From assembly GCA_010093485.1 (NCBI GenBank), contig MU001515.1, positions 682,672 through 746,671 of the forward strand: a stretch of DNA of 64,000 nt, in the 5' to 3' direction. The notes under the pieces are model-generated. The model did no database searches. It was not told the origin of the DNA and was given only the letters and a program-made list of their open reading frames with translations. The position numbers and the translations under genes are program-made. Positions 24,779 to 36,218 of the stretch are shown piece by piece. The DNA comes from Karstenula rhodostoma CBS 690.94 (Eukaryota; Ascomycota; Dothideomycetes; Pleosporales; Didymosphaeriaceae). Numbering within the stretch: the stretch's first letter is position 1; each line of letters opens with the position of its first letter.

Positions 24779-25240
24779 TTATCGAAGAAGGTTACTGTGA
24801 ATGCTGGAATAGCAGTCAAGTCCTTTGCGAGCTGTCGGGGCAGCCGGATTCGGGTCCGGGCACATCCAAACGTCGAAGGGGTTATCACGCAGCACAAATA
24901 CCATATCGCTGTCTCTAAGGAGTTTGAGGTGTCGGCATACGGAACAGATTCCACGGCGATTCCCAGAAATTCGGTGGATCCAACAGCGCGTCAACATACA
25001 TGGCAGGCGGATGGCCGATGAACGAGTCCAGCCACTGCACCTGGAAATGCAGATGGTAGCTGCCAAGACACGACTGCCAATATATCGCGCAACGTGGCTG
25101 GCAGAGGCACAGGAAGTGGGCCCACCGAAATCATGGTAGGGCAGGCAGGCACAACCAGCGGAACATGAGAGGAAGAAGACTAGGAGTGCAGTCGAAAGCT
25201 TTGAGCCACAAACAACATTCGGATTCCTTGGTCGCATCAT
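24779..25240 (-). CDS. Possible secreted cysteine-rich protein or frameshifted relic
   Basis: An ATG at 25,238-25,240 opens a frame whose N-terminus looks like a signal peptide (KLSTALLVFFLSCSAGCA), followed by about 120 residues with many Cys. A second minus-strand frame over the same DNA also reads like protein: TSNSLETAIWYLCCVITPST, then LPRQLAKDLTAIPAFTVTFF, with one TGA upstream near 24,990 and coding-like sequence down to about 24,700. The true gene may switch frames by an intron or indel. I cannot choose between a small secreted effector-like protein and a decayed gene. No known effector family is recognised. Confidence 0.3.
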   Translation of the reverse strand: MMRPRNPNVVCGSKLSTALLVFFLSCSAGCACLPYHDFGGPTSCASASHVARYIGSRVLAATICISRCSGWTRSSAIRLPCMLTRCWIHRISGNRRGICSVCRHLKLLRDSDMVFVLRDNPFDVWMCPDPNPAAPTARKGLDCYSSIHSNLLR

Positions 25241-26115
25241 AACTCTATGGTGCTGGGGCCAGGACGGCTGAACAGGACGTCAGCCAATCGATCCGGCTTC
25301 CGAGTCTCTCCACATTTCCGACCAATTCTCATCATCCCTGGCACGGACATTCGCGGGGGGCGTACCACTTTGAGACTGATAGGTTCTGGCGAACTGCCTC
25401 GCGGAACGATCGCGCGCTTACCAAGCTCGGCTTCTGCGACAACGTGACCGGCAGTCAGAGTAGAAAGGAAGTCTCCAACGCTACGGATTCGGAGCTCGGT
25501 TTGACCCGTTGACCGCTTTGAAGAGTCCCAAAACGAAACAGCTCGCCGCAAATCCCGGACCGAGAAGCTACCCGTCACAACAGCTTCGCGCGGCATGTCC
25601 ACTTCATAGTCTACGAGGCTTTGCCATCCTGCGAGGAATTGGAATCTCTCGGTGTCGAAAGCAAGGCGAGGCTTGGTAGGGGTGCAGCGCGTGGTGGACG
25701 GGGGATGCGGATGTTATGATCGATGGCCAGCGCACGACCTGCTCAAATTCCTCGCAGCTCCGCCGTCCGGTAGTGTTTTGCATGGCCGCATGGAGACGCG
25801 CTCACGTGGGACATGGGATCCGGATGTTGACGATGGATCGTCGGCGCACGGAACGAGGACGGCGGGTGCGTAAACAGCGAGGGTCGCATCGAACGCGAAG
25901 GCGGGGAAGACGTCGCGCGCTTCGGGGGGGAGGAAGGCGGCGCTGTGCAGGTGGACGTATTGGCGCTTCTGCGATAAGCGATTGAGTTCGGGATGCGTTG
26001 GGTTTGGGAGAAGAGATACGTACGGATTCGAGGCGTGGCGACTTTCACCGTTCCGCCGGAGATCTTCACGGTGTGTTACCGATTCGACAGGGCGCCAACA
26101 CCGACTGCATTGCAC
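25237..26115 (-). pseudogene. Unresolved coding relic upstream of the secreted-protein candidate
   Basis: One minus-strand frame is open for nearly 880 bp except for a TAA near 25,712. It reads as plausible protein on both sides, for example AFDATLAVYAPAVLVP before the stop and TERFQFLAGWQSLVDY after it. The later part contains VDYEVDMPREAVVTGSF and ISLKVVRPPRMSVPGMM, which loosely echoes the EVD...SF pattern of the neighbouring membrane gene at 23.1-24.1 kb, so the two may be related. The frame ends at 25,237, overlapping the next ATG by a few bases. No family recognised. Confidence 0.3.
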
Positions 26116-29108
26116 CCCGACACTGGAATGGTCCGGAGCGCATCTCGGTCGTTGGCGGATGCGGATGGGCAGTTGTAGGTTTGAAGGTTGAAGGTGGCAC
26201 GCAGAGACGCGTGTTCGCCCAACCCTCCAACTATGACGCGTAGGCGCATCACGTGGTCCTATCGCTATCTTATCTTCACGTGGTCCTATCGCCGCATCAC
26301 GTGGTCTTATCGCTGCCTACGTATGTGAATCCCTTCGCCCCTCCCCGTCCCGACTCTCCACCCCCGCATGCACTGGACATTTGGCCGCGCTGCATCACCA
26401 CCCGCTGCCACCCATTGCCCCTCAAGCTACTCGAGTATCGCCGCGCGCGACACCCCAGACGCTCGCCTCACGCCTGGTTATTGACAACGCATCGAGCAAT
26501 CTGCCCTGCTGTGACCAGCCGTCCGGCGCCTTGCGGCATCGCCACTCGACCAGCAAACACGCGCGACGAGTCGGGCCAGCTTTTAGTCAACGTGCGCACC
26601 GAGACACTCGACCCACCCGCCTCCATCGGCGGTGGATCGGGACAAGGCGATTTCTCTGTGATACGCCGTTTCCGTGAAAGTGGTCTCGTGACGGAATCAA
26701 AGCATCGTTTGTTCCGTCTCCAAATCTATGTGCATGCTAATGTGTGGGTTCTGTAATAGCTACACCTGGCGAAGCCGCCCGTGAGGCCGAACAGGACAGG
26801 TCGGCAGCAGCCCACGACCCCCTGGCGCCTCCGCGAAGGTCATCCGCAAGAACGTCGTCAAGAAGACGCTTAAGCTCTTCAATGAGCATGACTGTGGAGG
26901 ACGCTGTCCTCTTCCCTTTGGGTTCTGTCTCGTTTTGTTTTGTTCCGTGGCTTGGAGTTTCTTTGTTTTGAATATTTCATTATGCGAACAGCTCTTGTCC
27001 TTGTCATCACGTGTTATCCAATTACCTCGTGGTACTGCTAATCTCGAACAGACCCCGGGCTCAGCTTTTCCACTTGTATGGATTTGAAGCCATCCTTACT
27101 GGCAGACTGACATGACGAGCCGAACCAGTTTTGACCGAGGAACTATCTACATACACCTCTGCTCGACTTCATTTCCTCCAATCGTCCCTTGAAAGGGTAT
27201 TGCAACGCCTTATTCAAATGGCCTGGTTGCTATTGCAACTATCAACCACATGCCGACACATTCGTTCCTGGTACAACAAGATTCCCCGCAGGCTTGGATA
27301 CGTTGGATACATGTCCCGAGACGAGCGAAATCAGGCTATTCGCGCACTACCCTAGCACTCTCCCAAGGATAAGGTAAGCCATGGGCGTGCGTGAATTCCG
27401 TCATCGATCTGTCTTCGGTGTGATTAGCACGACGCATTGTGCGGCGACGATTTCGCAGCTACTGCTACGTATGCCGTGCCGCCCCGCGCCTGATCCATTT
27501 CCGCCTGTGCTGGCTCCTTACACACCTAGCATGTCTTCATTGTCCGTTGTGGCGCTGCCACAGGCGAGGAAGACGTTCGCGATGGCGGTAGGGATGAATT
27601 TGCGGTCGTTGCACTGTGGCGGTGGGTGACGTGCGGGAGCTTTCTTACTGCGACATGTTTCCTACTCTGGCTCCTTCATCCACGCACCACGCCTCTCAGC
27701 CTTCAGTCAGATCATCTCCACCTCAGCACCACACCCCATCCAACTCACGTCCTTTTGCGATAGGTAGCCGGCGCCTCAAAGACAGCGCCCGTTGAGAAAT
27801 CCTTACACCATCTGCGAGCCGGACAAAGGAGGCGGGCTCGTCGCTGGAACCAATCCAGGGCATCTCTGTGTCTTTTCCTCGCTCATACAAGCGCGGGCAG
27901 CCTTTTTACTGCTGCCCGCCCATCATGCTCACAGTTTGGCGATAGTGGCTGTTGTTGGATCTTCATGGCAGTCTCGTTCTCATCCCATACTCCCCGAAGA
28001 AATCTCGCAATGTCAGACTTGAGGGCGTATGTTCTCTTTCGGTAACATAGTTGAAGAGATACTGCAAGGTCTGCTTCTCCAAGGAATCAAGCAGACCTTA
28101 CCCTACCCAGACGGAGCGTCTCTCATACCCGCATATTCCATCGCTCGTGCGAAACACACCTCTGCCTCGGAATCCTTCCCCATATTCTTCAAGTACCAGC
28201 CCAATCAATAAATACCCTGTCTGCATCAACCGCCGCTTTGCTATTGACTGACTCGGCTAGCACTCTACAATATCTCCTGGGTACCGGCACCGCCGCCTCG
28301 CTGACCGCCAGGCCCAATACAGCAGATATACGAAGCATCAAGCTCCACAGAGCTAATGCCCAGTTGTCTACCAACGTAAGATTAGGCGCCCTGTGTTCCC
28401 GGAACGCACTCCCTCAACGCACGCTGTCCAACCCACCGCACCCAATTCCGCTGCACGGGGGCCTGCACATCATGCTAGTAATAGGCAATACAGATTGCAC
28501 GGGGTACTTCTATCCAGGGCTTCGATTCAGTTTCCCTTCAAACCCTCCGACATCGACAACCGGGGACCTGTCAGTCACAGCTTATTACCAGGTTACGCAA
28601 ACAATCTTGAACCACAAAAGCGACGCTTTAACACCATGTATATCGTAGCGAAAATCACTGCGCGAGAGACCTAGCCATGAAGCGCACCCGCCCGCTGCAA
28701 CGTCCCGCTCTTGTACCTCAACAATATCCCGTCCTATTTCGAGCCTTCGCAGTCTGCCCACGGTCGCGAAATTCTTTGAGCAATCTAAGCCAGACTCGCA
28801 AACCGCTCCATACCCAATACTCAGGCTAGATCTTATTCAAAGCAGCAGCCAAAGTTAAAAGAGTGACCAACAAAAGAGCAGCGCTGGACAGTCTGACCGA
28901 ACCGCGAGTCGTTTCCCAGGGGCCAAACTCTCTTGAGGTGCTGCAACTGAACAACCTCCCCCCCATTCGGCGCTCCACGGTAACGAGAAGAAGTCGCCCT
29001 ATTCCAATTCCCAAAATCCAATGAGGCGCCCACTCGCTAATCTCGCGCCAGTGCTGACCTCTCAAACCAAAGATACCGCCGGCAGCAGCGCGCACTGTCC
29101 AGAACACT
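26116..29108. other. 3-kb stretch without a recognisable gene
   Basis: Normal base composition with only short conflicting frames. One short piece at about 26,830-26,890 (plus) reads GASAKVIRKNVVKKTLKLFN, basic and helical, but has no supported start or continuation. At 26,225-26,320 there are three near-copies of a short cacgtggtcctatcgc motif, the first two 30-40 bp apart. The minus-strand frame at 28,826-29,107, directly downstream of the diterpene cyclase, is not needed by that protein. Confidence 0.45.
26247..26316. repeat. Short cacgtggtcctatcgc tandem-like repeat
   Basis: Three near-identical copies of a segment reading cacgtggtcctatcgc, the last with a t for c, separated by variable spacers of about 14-15 bp. 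Each copy begins with the E-box-like CACGTG hexamer. Confidence 0.7.
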
Positions 29109-32094
29109 CTACACTACTCTACTGGCAATATCCTTCTGGATGTAGACTTGTCCAAACATATCCGTAACATCGATAAATACCTGCAGCTGCTCTATGCACC
29201 GCCGCGGGACCACAGAGCTTAACCTGTCCATGGCGAGCTCCATACCCGCACGCTCGAACTCGGCTAACGCCATTAAGCTGTCTTTGGCGGGACAATCTAT
29301 TCCCCCCCCGCCATCGCCGTTCGTCACGCTGTTGAGACGTCGCTTCTTCGTTGCGGGCTGGGACCTCGACGCATCACCTACGCCTTCCCCACTGCTGGCA
29401 CCTTGAGCACCGTTGGACGATGAATCCGTCCCACCGATACCGTTCTCGAGACCGTATTCCGCATTACAAAAACCAAGAAAATTGAGACTGTTGAGTTTCC
29501 CCTCCTCCGCATCGCGCGCGGCTGAGCCATAGTCATTATACTGACGGCACATGGTCGCCAAATGGCGACACAAACTCTTGCTAAAATACTGTGCCCTCGG
29601 ATTATCGAAACAATGCTTTCCTGGTTTGCTGATCAAGCATGCAACAAAGAGGAACGAAAAGGGGCAGCTAGTGTCGTCGGAGGCGGTGCCGCGGACCCAC
29701 TGGATGTAGCTTTGCTCCTGCGACGTTCGTGGCTGCGAGGTGGTGTTGGAACCGCCCTTGACCACCTTTCGGGTGGCTAGGAGGGCGTTTTCACGATTGT
29801 GTTCGTTGTGTGCGTGGATAAAATTGTATATCTCGAGGCCCATTTCTTGCTGAACGGTGACGGGTGAGCGGGTCAGCGACCAGTGCTGTGTGACGTGCTG
29901 CATGAACCGGCTCAACGCTTTGAAGGCTCCGTGGACTTGTGTATCCTTTAGAAGGCCGCTGGAGGGGTTGACATCGGCGTGGCTTAATCCATTGGCGAAG
30001 TTGGGGCCGGTTTTGGTAGCAGCCATGCTTGCCGACTTAGATTGATCTTTCAAGTGTCCCATAAGCAGCGATATGCCAGCCTGCGGCACCCTGGCAACCA
30101 CTGACTCCATGTACTCGTCGACCTGAAAGTTAAGTAGAGACAGCAGAACCATCTCCCACGTAATCTTGTAGGATAATCTCTGGCCGTTCTTATGGTTGCA
30201 GGCCACCCAGATCATAGGTATGAACTCCAGATACTTATCCGCCGTCATGGGGATATCGGATCGACTGAACAGCGAGTTGCGGAACAGCTTGAGCTGCGCA
30301 GCCATCAGCCGCGCTTCCACGAGGACCAGCTCCAGGGAGGGTAGCCTTTCACCTCGGAACAAGGGCAGGCTGGAGATGAGGTTCTGTGTCTTCTTCAGGT
30401 CACCCTGCTGTAGGGCAAAGCCGTCAGCAATGGATGGGGTCCAGGGCACGTCGACAACTTGAAGGTGCAGCGCTGCGGAACAGTAGACGGAGTGGAGTAG
30501 CAGTGATCGATAGGATACTTTCTCGACCCAGAGGAAATCTGTCTTGTCGGGGGTGCTGTACTTGGCCCGCACGTAGTCCTGGCCCTGGCGTATGCTGTCT
30601 CGTAGATCGTCTTTGAGCTTCGCGCTCCACGGCAGCGAGAGTGCGTAGCCCACGGTGATAATACTGTAGGACGTGATTTCGAGGGAGTCGTCCCAGGAGC
30701 CATTGGGCTTTTGATCTGACAGCGTTTGACTCAGCTGACGGCAGATGGCGCCTGGGATGCGTCCTGCGAAGCCTTTGCTCGCGAGATCTTCCACATGGCC
30801 CGCATTGTATTTCTCGAGGGTCAGCACTAATACCTGCACAAACAGCATTCTTGAGTACTGAGCCGACATGTTCCATTTGTCGTGGATTGGCCCGGACTCA
30901 TCGAGATTGAGCAGGAAAGCAAGTGTCTTTTTGATATTCTCCTGGTCCAGCTGCCCCTCCGCCTCACCCAGCAACGCAAGCAAGACGTTGCAATTAGCGC
31001 TGAAGCTCGGACTGCCCTCCCAGCGATACGTGCGGAAGTGGTCGGCGGCCTCGAAAATTTCGATGAGCCTGCGTGCACTCTGGTTCTTGCCGAGACATCG
31101 CAAGGCCATCAGCGACCGCGCAGTGTCATCTGCATCCTCCAAGACGCCAGGAGTGAACCCCACGAGTCCCGACTGCGCTTCCAACGTGCGCTCGAAGCGG
31201 AGAGCAAGCTGGTCCTTCTCACGGGCGCTTACTGCGTGGGAGGATACGCGGGGGGTGAGGAGCGTGGATAGTGACCAGGATAGTTCGAACACGCAGGTTG
31301 GGTAGGCGCTGGGCACGTGACCTGTGCCGCCGGTGGAGGAGACGACTTTGCTCAAGTATGACTCTGCATTTTGATCCCAAGTAGTGCTATGGATGAGATA
31401 CGCGGCGGTTGCGGAGGGAGAGCCGAAGATGCCTGTGTCTTCTTTGCAGTGATGGCTGACGCGGTCAAAGTCGATCAAGCCCACAAGCGCTTCGATGGAA
31501 TGGAGCAGCGTGGTTGATTGAGTCGAGTAGACGCTTGCCGGCTTGAATTTTTGCAGCTTCTTCTTGTGAAGCTGCATAAGCGTGGAATGCCCTGGAAAGT
31601 CGAATACAATGCCACATGCGCTCAGTTGGTTCAGCAGGCTGGGGACCAAGATCTCGAACCCGACGTGTACGCTGTCTTGAACGGCCCAGTTTTGCAGAAC
31701 AGCTTGAACGGCTAACTGTCCTCTCTCGATGCGTGCATGCAGCGAGCTCGACCCTGGCGACTGAGGCGAAGTCGACCTTTGCTGGGTAACGAGCGCTAAC
31801 AGAGCGGCCAGACTGTTGAGAATGATATCGATCTGGGCGCTGTTGGATCCCCATACACCGCTCTCCTGTTGCGCTGCGAGCAGATACTCGAAGCACTCCA
31901 GGAACAGTCTGCGGGACCGACCTTGCTTTTTTTTTTCTGATCATCGACAGCCATGCGGTGTCGTAGATGGCCCCGCTAAATGAGCCAAAGCGACGAGGAG
32001 GAGCCCCAGCGATGTCATCATCCAGCGCAACAAGGTCCGCAATGATGTCGTTGGGCGATGGACACAGTCGAGGATTGTTGTTTGTCGAATCCAT
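29109..32094 (-). pseudogene. Bifunctional diterpene cyclase (ent-kaurene synthase / CPS-KS type), one-base frameshift
   Basis: The ATG is at 32,092-32,094 and a TATA-like element lies 53 bp upstream. Removing one base gives 994 codons, the usual length for fungal bifunctional copalyl diphosphate / kaurene synthases. Visible marks: IYDTAWLSMI near the start, GSPSATAAYL, the class II acid motif DADDTA (coding 31,125-31,136, residue about 320), NGSWDDSLEITSYSI, and the class I metal motif DEYME (30,105-30,119, residue about 659). The usual fungal C-terminus (FGQVYIQKDIASR) is present. Both active sites look intact, so the enzyme would cyclise geranylgeranyl diphosphate to a tetracyclic diterpene. 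A run of ten A (plus 31,927-31,936, T) throws the frame after SMIRKKK; nine would continue into RLFLECFEYLLAAQQ. The stereochemistry of the product cannot be read from sequence. No introns are needed. Confidence 0.85.
31927..31936 (-). other. Ten-base A homopolymer at the cyclase frameshift
   Basis: In coding orientation the sequence is tcag followed by ten A and then gcaagg. Upstream the frame reads ATC AGA AAA; downstream the conserved frame requires AAG CAA GGT. Exactly nine A would join them. Candidates are a true mutation, transcriptional or ribosomal slippage, or an assembly error in a homopolymer. Confidence 0.9.
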
Positions 32095-32146
32095 TTTTGC
32101 GCACCTAGTGGTACCAGCACTAACCCACAAACCAGCCCAGGCCCAG

Positions 32147-32153
32147 CTTTATA
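32147..32153 (-). promoter_or_regulatory. TATA-like box of the diterpene cyclase
   Basis: The coding-strand reading is TATAAAG, lying 53 bp before the cyclase ATG. The position is suitable for a core promoter with a short leader. Inferred from motif and spacing only. Confidence 0.4.
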
Positions 32154-32623
32154 CCATCGCGCTCTCGGCCTGCTAAGTGGATCCGGGGAAAACTCGGATA
32201 GGAATGTGTGGTGTGGGGACCCATGCGTGCTGTGAGTACAATGGAAGCCAGTCGCTCGTTGGGCGAAGGGTAGGACAGACGCACGCTTCAATTGGTGAGA
32301 TTCCGAGACCAAACCTCCCATATAGCTCTCGGACAAGGCCCCGTCTGTAGGATCCGCTACCCTACCGTATCCTGGTCCCTGACGTGCCCGCAGGACCAAG
32401 AAGTTATCGGGTGCATAATATACCAGCGCTACTGTGTCGGCTCTGGTAGGGGGTCCTAGTGACCTTCGGCTAGAGACCCTGCTGATGGAAGGGTGGGACC
32501 GGAGATGGTAGCATTATTATGACTATGTATATGGCCTTAAATCACGTCACTGGGTACTATTTGCAGTGGGAACATTGGGAGAACAGGGCCTAGTTGTGAT
32601 ATTATAGCTTAGCCACTAGAACT

Positions 32624-33864
32624 TTAAAGTGCATTGCTCTGGAGGAATTGCAGCGAGTGTTCGAAGCCGTCCCGAGCGGTGTAGTGCTGGGCCATAAGAT
32701 GGCCGGACTTGGGCTGCAAAAAGGTGCTCTTACTCCGAGACGCGGGGAACAAAGCATTGACGAATGTCTGAGCCTGGTCCGTCGGGTACGAACAATTGGC
32801 CTGGCAGAAAACGTAGTCCTCCTGGCCCAGGACGACGTCGACAGGCCCAGTGTAGGCGGGCTGCGGGGCTACAACGCTGCTGAAGGTGAGCAGCTCGCCG
32901 AAGACGGTAGTCTGTCGAGTGTCGAATTGTTTCCGGAATACTTTGTATGCGAGTTAGTCGTACTCGAAAGGAAATGGGTTTTTGGGGACTTACTCTTCGG
33001 GTCGAAATCCGGGTAGTGGTAGAAGGGGAACTGGAAGTCCTGGGCCACGGCGCCCTGCGTGAGATACCCCTTATCCAGGCCGTTGAAGCGGCAGGACGGA
33101 TCCAGCGACGCTGGGACGAGGTTGAAGGCAAACTGTGCAATCATGACCCCCTGCACCGATGCCGAGATGCCGGTAAAGATCAACGCATCAAAGTCGGCTG
33201 GGTACTTGCCCACAGTAGCAATGATCAACGCCGAACCTGCCGAGTGCCCAACGCCAACAACATTCTTGATTCTGTTCTTTCCAATCTTCGCCTTACGCAG
33301 CACCCCGACGATCTGGTGGGCAATCTCGCGCTGCAGCGCCGCCTGCACCACCTGATTCGGATCAGGGTGGTCGGAGAGGCCATATCCGAGGCGGTCGTAG
33401 TTGAACGTTGCATAGCCCGCCGCCGCCGCCGCATCCACATAGCTGTATCCCGCCGCAAAGTCCCAGTAGGTGTGGTCGAGGGTGCCGCCGTGGTTGAGGA
33501 ACTGAAGGGTCTGCACCTTGCGCGCGGCGACGGGGTCTGCGGGTACGCAGAGCTCGACGTACAGATGGTAAGTGCCGAACACCTGTCTGGGCCCGCCGTT
33601 GACCATGGCCGCGTAGTCGACGCCCACCGTTGCCATGTCCACGATCGTCTGCGTCAGGTCGGGCTGGCCTGTGGGCGACTTCACGAGGAGTTTGGTGTTG
33701 GTCGCTGAGGCGGTGACGTTTATCTTGCCGCGCAGGCAAGCCGCCTTGCCTGTGGCAGAGAGGCCCGTAGTCGGCTGGGATAAGACGAAGGCCGTATCGA
33801 GCTGTAGGCCTCGTGCGACGGCGACAAGGCACGCCAGACGCAAGAAAGTAGCGCCAATTCCCAT
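32624..33864 (-). CDS. Secreted alpha/beta hydrolase (395 aa)
   Basis: Two exons, 32,994-33,864 and 32,624-32,940, split by a 53-nt intron (GTAAGT donor, CTAAC branch, AAG acceptor). They sum to 396 codons in frame. The ATG at 33,862-33,864 begins a signal peptide (GATFLRLACLVAVARG). The fold is that of a serine esterase/hydrolase: HGG oxyanion-type strand (LQFLNHGGTLDHTYWD), nucleophile elbow GVGHSAGSA, acid in VLGQEDYVFC and catalytic His in SGHLMAQHY. All three catalytic residues are present, so it looks functional. It sits between the cyclase and the transporter on the same strand. It could act on ester decorations of the cluster product, but it may be an unrelated secreted esterase. Confidence 0.8.
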
Positions 33865-34275
33865 GGTGAACGGGGCAGCTCCAGAAAGTCCTCCGGGACA
33901 GAAAGTAGACCCGCTCACGCAGTAACAGTAACAAAGAGTAGCAGCCGATGGGGCAGGTGGACACCAAAGAAAAAGGGAAAGCTATGTGAGCAGTGCCTTG
34001 TCCGGAAATCAAGGACATGCAATGCATTTTGTAGTTGGTGAGCAGAAGGGGTACACGGACCTTGCGTAAGACGAAGCCCTGAGGTGGCGAGCCTCCCCTA
34101 CAACAGGGCCCCCAACAGTGTCCCATGTGCATCCCTTGTTTGTGCATGAGTATGCGTGATTACATCATCAAAGTGGCGCTTTTAGTGTGTGGATCAAAAC
34201 GAGAAAAGCACGGGTTAGAGTAAGTTTCAAGCATTACGCACTAAAACCAAATACCCTGTACAAATTCAATTCAAC

Positions 34276-36218
34276 TCAACCCGATGCCGCTCCACTAGAG
34301 GAATTCTCCTCCGCACCGGCTTCCGCCTTCGCTTCCGCATTCTGTGACTGTGGCTTGGCCTTGATATTCTTCCACCTGATGCCGCACACGAAGACAAACG
34401 CCACAGCGGCACTTCCAGCGGCGAGGTACTGCCTTTGTCAGCTTGATATGGATAGAAGCGAGCACATCTGAGACCTACAAAGACATTGGTAATGGCCTTG
34501 TTGTAGACTTCGATCACGGCGTCACGGTCTATGGGCTGGACCTCGCGGTGGACGTCGGCTGCGCCCACAGCAATCAGGCGGGCAGCTTCCTCGGCGGAGA
34601 CCACGCGGCGCAGATTGCGCGTGAGAGCTGTTTGGAAAATGGCCTGGCCGCCTGCTAAAAATATGGAGCAGCTCGCAGTCATGGCGAAGAGCAGGGTTGT
34701 TGATGCGATTGGTATCAGATCCGGCGGCAACGTGGCTTGGAGTGCAATATGAGGCTGATGGGATGGAGTGGTTAGTTAGTTCGCAGAGGAAGAGGCGATG
34801 GCACAGCTGTGGACTCACCATTGTCACCATGAAAGAGTATCCGCAACCCGTGAGGATCTGGTATCCAATCCATTTCCCAGCGCTGGTTGTCGGCGTGAGT
34901 GTCGAGAGCAGCCCGGAGCCAATCGCCAGTATTCCCACGCCAAAGATGTAAAACGGATTATACCAGCCGACAGTCATCACAATACCCCCGCCAACAATAG
35001 ATGTCAGGACATCTGAGATGACGCTAGGCAAATATCGCACTCCACTGTTGATGGGCGTAGCGCCCTGTACCGCCTGGAACCAGATGGGCAGGTAGTAAAT
35101 GATGGTCGCCACACCTCCCGGACCTAGCAGACACGCCCCAAAAGCCAGAACCACTGTCCGGAAGGTGAATAGCTTGGGCGGCATGAGCGCCGAGTCTGCC
35201 ATCCACCATTGCGACGCCACGAATATGGCAAATACGACGCCAAACCCAACCAGCAGTCCGATGATGACGGACGAAGACCAGGCATGCGTGACCCCGCCCC
35301 ACTGCAGAGCAAGTAGTAGCATCAGGATTGCGCCCGCAAAGATCGTAAAACCTAGCAAATCCAAATTCTTGATTTTCGTCTTGAGCGCCCCCATCTCGGT
35401 CGGGTTCTTCTGCACGTGCAGAAAAAGCAGTATCAGCGCAATTGACACGCCACCGGCGGGGAGGTTGATCCAGAAGCACCATCGCCAGGTGACATTCTGC
35501 GCGAAGGCGCCGCCGATCAGAGGGCCAATGATCTGGCTCGCGCCGAATGTGCCATTGGTCAGCCCCGTGAGCAGCGGCCGCTTGTGCAGCGGCGCGATGG
35601 TCGCCACAATGATCAGGCTGCCGGCGAAGATGCCCGAGGCGCCTAGTCCGCTGATGGCGCGGCCGACGATGAGGGCGTCCGAGTTTGGCGCGAGCGCGCA
35701 GACGAGGCTGCCGATTTCGAACATGCCGATGTAGGCGATGTAGACGAACTTCTTGGGGAAAAACATGTATATCTTGCCGGCGAGCGGCAGCGCGACGCAC
35801 CTGGGGTTGTTAATAAGGCCAGTGGGTGGATCGAAGGAGGCGGCCTACATGGCGACGAAGTAGGCGCTGCCATATCAGCCGACGTCTCCAAGGGAGTCGA
35901 AGTCGCTTGTGATGACAGGAATGGCCGTCGCGATCAGTGTGAAGTCCTGGAACAGTAGCACGTCAGCTGATACTGGCAACCACCAGAACGATCCCATGAA
36001 AGACCTACCAGACCCGTCAGGATGTTAGAAAAGCATAGCCCGAAGATGATCAACGCCAACTTGAGCCCTTTGACCTCGTCGGCAGCATTGATGCCCCCAG
36101 AGTCCACCGCGTGCTCCTCCCCCTTCCCCGCCGCCAGGTCGACAGTCAGGTCCTCTTTGATGCCAGTGTTCATGGTGGAGGCGGAATCAGCAGCCTGGTG
36201 CTCCTGCGGAGACCACAT
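34276..36218 (-). pseudogene. MFS drug-type transporter (14-TM DHA2-like), premature TGA
   Basis: Five exons (36,009-36,218; 35,849-35,946; 34,819-35,800; 34,479-34,754; 34,276-34,428) with introns of 48-64 nt sum exactly to 573 codons. The protein has an acidic cytosolic N-terminus, a first span ending GLCFSNILTGL, DFTLIATAIPVITSDF, VGRAISGLGASGIFAG, NLPAGGVSIALILLFLHVQK and further spans to VAFVFVCGIRWKN. This is the layout of fungal 14-span efflux pumps often found in secondary-metabolite clusters. In the near-invariant GDVGWYGSAYF stretch the Trp codon reads TGA (35,875-35,877). It lies mid-exon with no splice option to avoid it, so translation would stop at residue 94. Everything after the stop stays in frame, so the lesion is recent. 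Role inferred: export of the diterpenoid product. Confidence 0.85.

Noticed and set aside
28826..29107. C-terminal extension of the cyclase
   Set aside because: The cyclase already ends with the family's usual C-terminal motif, and no splice site links this frame.
31465..32130. Separate 221-codon protein upstream of the diterpene cyclase
   Set aside because: Its first third is the cyclase N-terminus; the rest is out-of-frame sequence after the ten-A run and overlaps the conserved cyclase frame.
33362..34147. 261-codon minus-strand frame
   Set aside because: Shadow of the hydrolase exon; the hydrolase frame has the catalytic triad and signal peptide.
35024..35800. 258-codon minus-strand frame over the transporter
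   Set aside because: Shadow of the MFS exon in another frame, rich in Arg/His as expected of a shadow.
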